Positions 6,402 to 6,944 of a stretch of DNA of 6,944 bases are shown in pieces. Position numbers and translations under genes: made by a program. This DNA is from Deltaproteobacteria bacterium (lineage in GTDB: Bacteria > Desulfobacterota > Desulfobacteria > Desulfobacterales > C00003060), in assembly GCA_003647435.1 (NCBI GenBank), contig QMMV01000110.1, positions 1-6,944 on the forward strand, written 5' to 3'. The notes under the pieces are model-generated. The model was not told the DNA's origin. It did no database searches and saw only the letters and a list, made by a program, of their open reading frames with translations. Numbering within the stretch: position 1 is the first letter of the stretch; each line of letters starts with the position of its first letter.

Positions 6402-6662
6402 GTATCTGTTTAAATTTTTGAAAATATTATCGCGTACAGGCCATCCGATTGCAGACCGCCTCAAACTCGAGCATAACTGAGCGTAAAGAAAGAACAGTGC
6501 TTGGAGGTTGCAATAGCATGTATTCGTGATCGCTAAAGACGAGTTTACCTATATTACTGTTCTTTCTCAACGCTCACTAATGCTCTCAGACAGTGAATCG
6601 GTTTACAATCGGATGGCCTGTACACTCCTTATAGGTGTTTTTTCAAAGGGCTAAAGTGATAC
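6402..6662. mobile_element. MITE-like palindromic element, copy 2 (261 bp), with a nested palindrome
   Basis: Same family as 2872-3013, bordered by its own perfect 8-bp direct repeat CAAAAATC (6394-6401 and 6663-6670). The terminal inverted repeats are GTATCTGTTTAAAT at the left and, on the opposite strand, GTATCACTTTAGCC at the right. The main stem pairs 6434-6451 with 6606-6623 perfectly over 18 bp and extends about 7 bp further with one mismatch and a G:T. It aligns to copy 1 without gaps (68 left + 74 right positions, 23 mismatches) except for one 119-bp block, 6470-6588. It has no coding capacity. It fills most of the epimerase-hsp20 spacer. Confidence 0.87.
6469..6585. repeat. Nested inverted repeat inside copy 2
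   Basis: Arms 6469-6498 and 6556-6585 (30 nt each) pair at about 25 positions. They include an uninterrupted GAAAGAACAGT/ACTGTTCTTTC stem and a TGAGCGT segment, around a 57-nt interior. The repeat nearly coincides with the 119-bp block (6470-6588) absent from copy 1. The interior has no open reading frame and no RNA gene I recognise. It could be a second palindromic element inserted into the loop of the first, or the original core of a longer element that copy 1 has lost. Confidence 0.8.
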
Positions 6663-6670
6663 CAAAAATC
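6663..6670. repeat. Target-site duplication, right, copy 2
   Basis: CAAAAATC, identical to 6394-6401, abutting the right terminus of copy 2. Confidence 0.82.
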
Positions 6671-6696
6671 CAATATACTTAAGTCAGATGCTAAAA

Positions 6697-6731
6697 GCCT
6701 AACTGTAACACTTTAATTGTTACGCCCAACT
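6697..6731. repeat. Possible collapsed third copy: 19-bp palindrome between near-identical 8-mers
   Basis: GTAACACTTTA at 6705-6715 equals the first 11 bases of the right terminus of copy 1, and TGTTAC at 6718-6723 closes it as an inverted end. The flanks GCCTAACT (6697-6704) and GCCCAACT (6724-6731) match at 7 of 8. This is what two element ends would look like after loss of the middle. A rival reading is the perfect 9-bp direct repeat ACTTAAGTC (6677-6685, 6729-6737) around the same region. It is short enough to be chance. Confidence 0.35.
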
Positions 6732-6944
6732 TAAGTCTCATCTCCAAACTCCTTTCGAAAATAATCTACAGTCTTTTGCAGACCCTCCTCAAGAGGGACC
6801 TGAATAGTGTAATTTAAGACTTGCTCTGACAGACTGATATCAGCCCAAGAGTGCCGGACATCGCCGGGTCTCGGCTCGGTGTAGTCAGCCTTTATATCAG
6901 AGCCCGTGATGCGCCTCAACAGACCAAGAAGCTGGTTTAAGGTA
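6731..6944 (-). CDS. NAD-dependent epimerase/dehydratase family protein, C-terminal end (partial)
   Basis: The last 70 residues of an extended short-chain dehydrogenase/reductase, open at the window edge (the 5' part lies beyond 6944). The visible signature is TLNQLL near the edge, then ITGSDIKADY, the conserved RPGDVRHSWADIS, and LEEGLQKTVDYFRKEF before the TAA. This is the typical C-terminal substrate-domain end of UDP-sugar 4-epimerases (UDP-glucose or UDP-N-acetylglucosamine type), used in cell-surface polysaccharide synthesis. The NAD-binding Gly-rich motif and the Tyr-x-x-x-Lys catalytic pair are outside the window, so the substrate cannot be told. A TTG at 6919 is not the start, because homologous sequence continues upstream of it. 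No clear intrinsic terminator follows. Confidence 0.85.
   Translation of the reverse strand, partial: TLNQLLGLLRRITGSDIKADYTEPRPGDVRHSWADISLSEQVLNYTIQVPLEEGLQKTVDYFRKEFGDET

Noticed and set aside
2872..6662. CRISPR or tandem repeat explanation for the repeated spacer sequences
   Set aside because: There are only two dispersed copies, with terminal inverted repeats and direct flanking duplications, and no regular repeat-spacer unit.
6731..6919. A short independent 62-residue gene starting at TTG 6919
   Set aside because: Epimerase-like sequence continues upstream in the same frame to the window edge, so this is the tail of a larger gene.

Overview
All six protein genes in this window lie on the minus strand, so transcription runs from high to low coordinates. 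The content suggests an anaerobic, propionate-metabolising bacterium, probably Desulfobacterota (the former Deltaproteobacteria). Reasons: a split methylmalonyl-CoA mutase whose catalytic part appears encoded apart from the B12-binding part, a short stand-alone biotin carrier beside a carboxyltransferase, and a Lon sequence of that general style. This placement is inference; there is no rRNA or other marker here.

Layout in transcriptional order. The 3' end of a sugar-nucleotide epimerase (6944-6731) is followed by a 358-base spacer holding a 261-bp palindromic mobile element (6402-6662). Next come a small heat-shock protein (6372-5926) and Lon protease (5880-3517), a protein quality-control pair. 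After 54 bases begins a methylmalonyl-CoA/propionyl-CoA block: biotin carboxyl carrier protein (3462-3025), acyl-CoA carboxyltransferase (2848-1298) and the methylmalonyl-CoA mutase catalytic subunit (1271-21). The carboxyltransferase and carrier would move CO2 on or off propionyl-CoA/methylmalonyl-CoA via biotin, and the mutase would interconvert (R)-methylmalonyl-CoA and succinyl-CoA. No biotin carboxylase, membrane decarboxylase subunit, epimerase of methylmalonyl-CoA or B12-binding mutase subunit is in the window.

The most unusual content is non-coding. The two large spacers (2849-3024 and 6373-6730) hold two copies of one non-autonomous, MITE-like palindromic element. Each copy is flanked by its own perfect 8-bp direct repeat (GAACATTT and CAAAAATC), has about 14-bp imperfect terminal inverted repeats, and folds into a long hairpin with covarying base pairs. 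The longer copy differs from the shorter by a single 119-bp block that is itself a hairpin, so it is a palindrome within a palindrome. A 19-bp palindrome at 6705-6723 may be a collapsed third copy. The shorter copy sits between the carrier and carboxyltransferase genes; removing it restores a 26-bp spacer, equal to the next spacer in the operon.

The second surprise is the mutase. An in-frame TAA ends it at residue 416, the mutase reading resumes directly after the stop, and the last ~20 codons before it carry a cluster of changes at normally conserved positions. The gene is therefore either decaying or affected by sequence error near the window edge.
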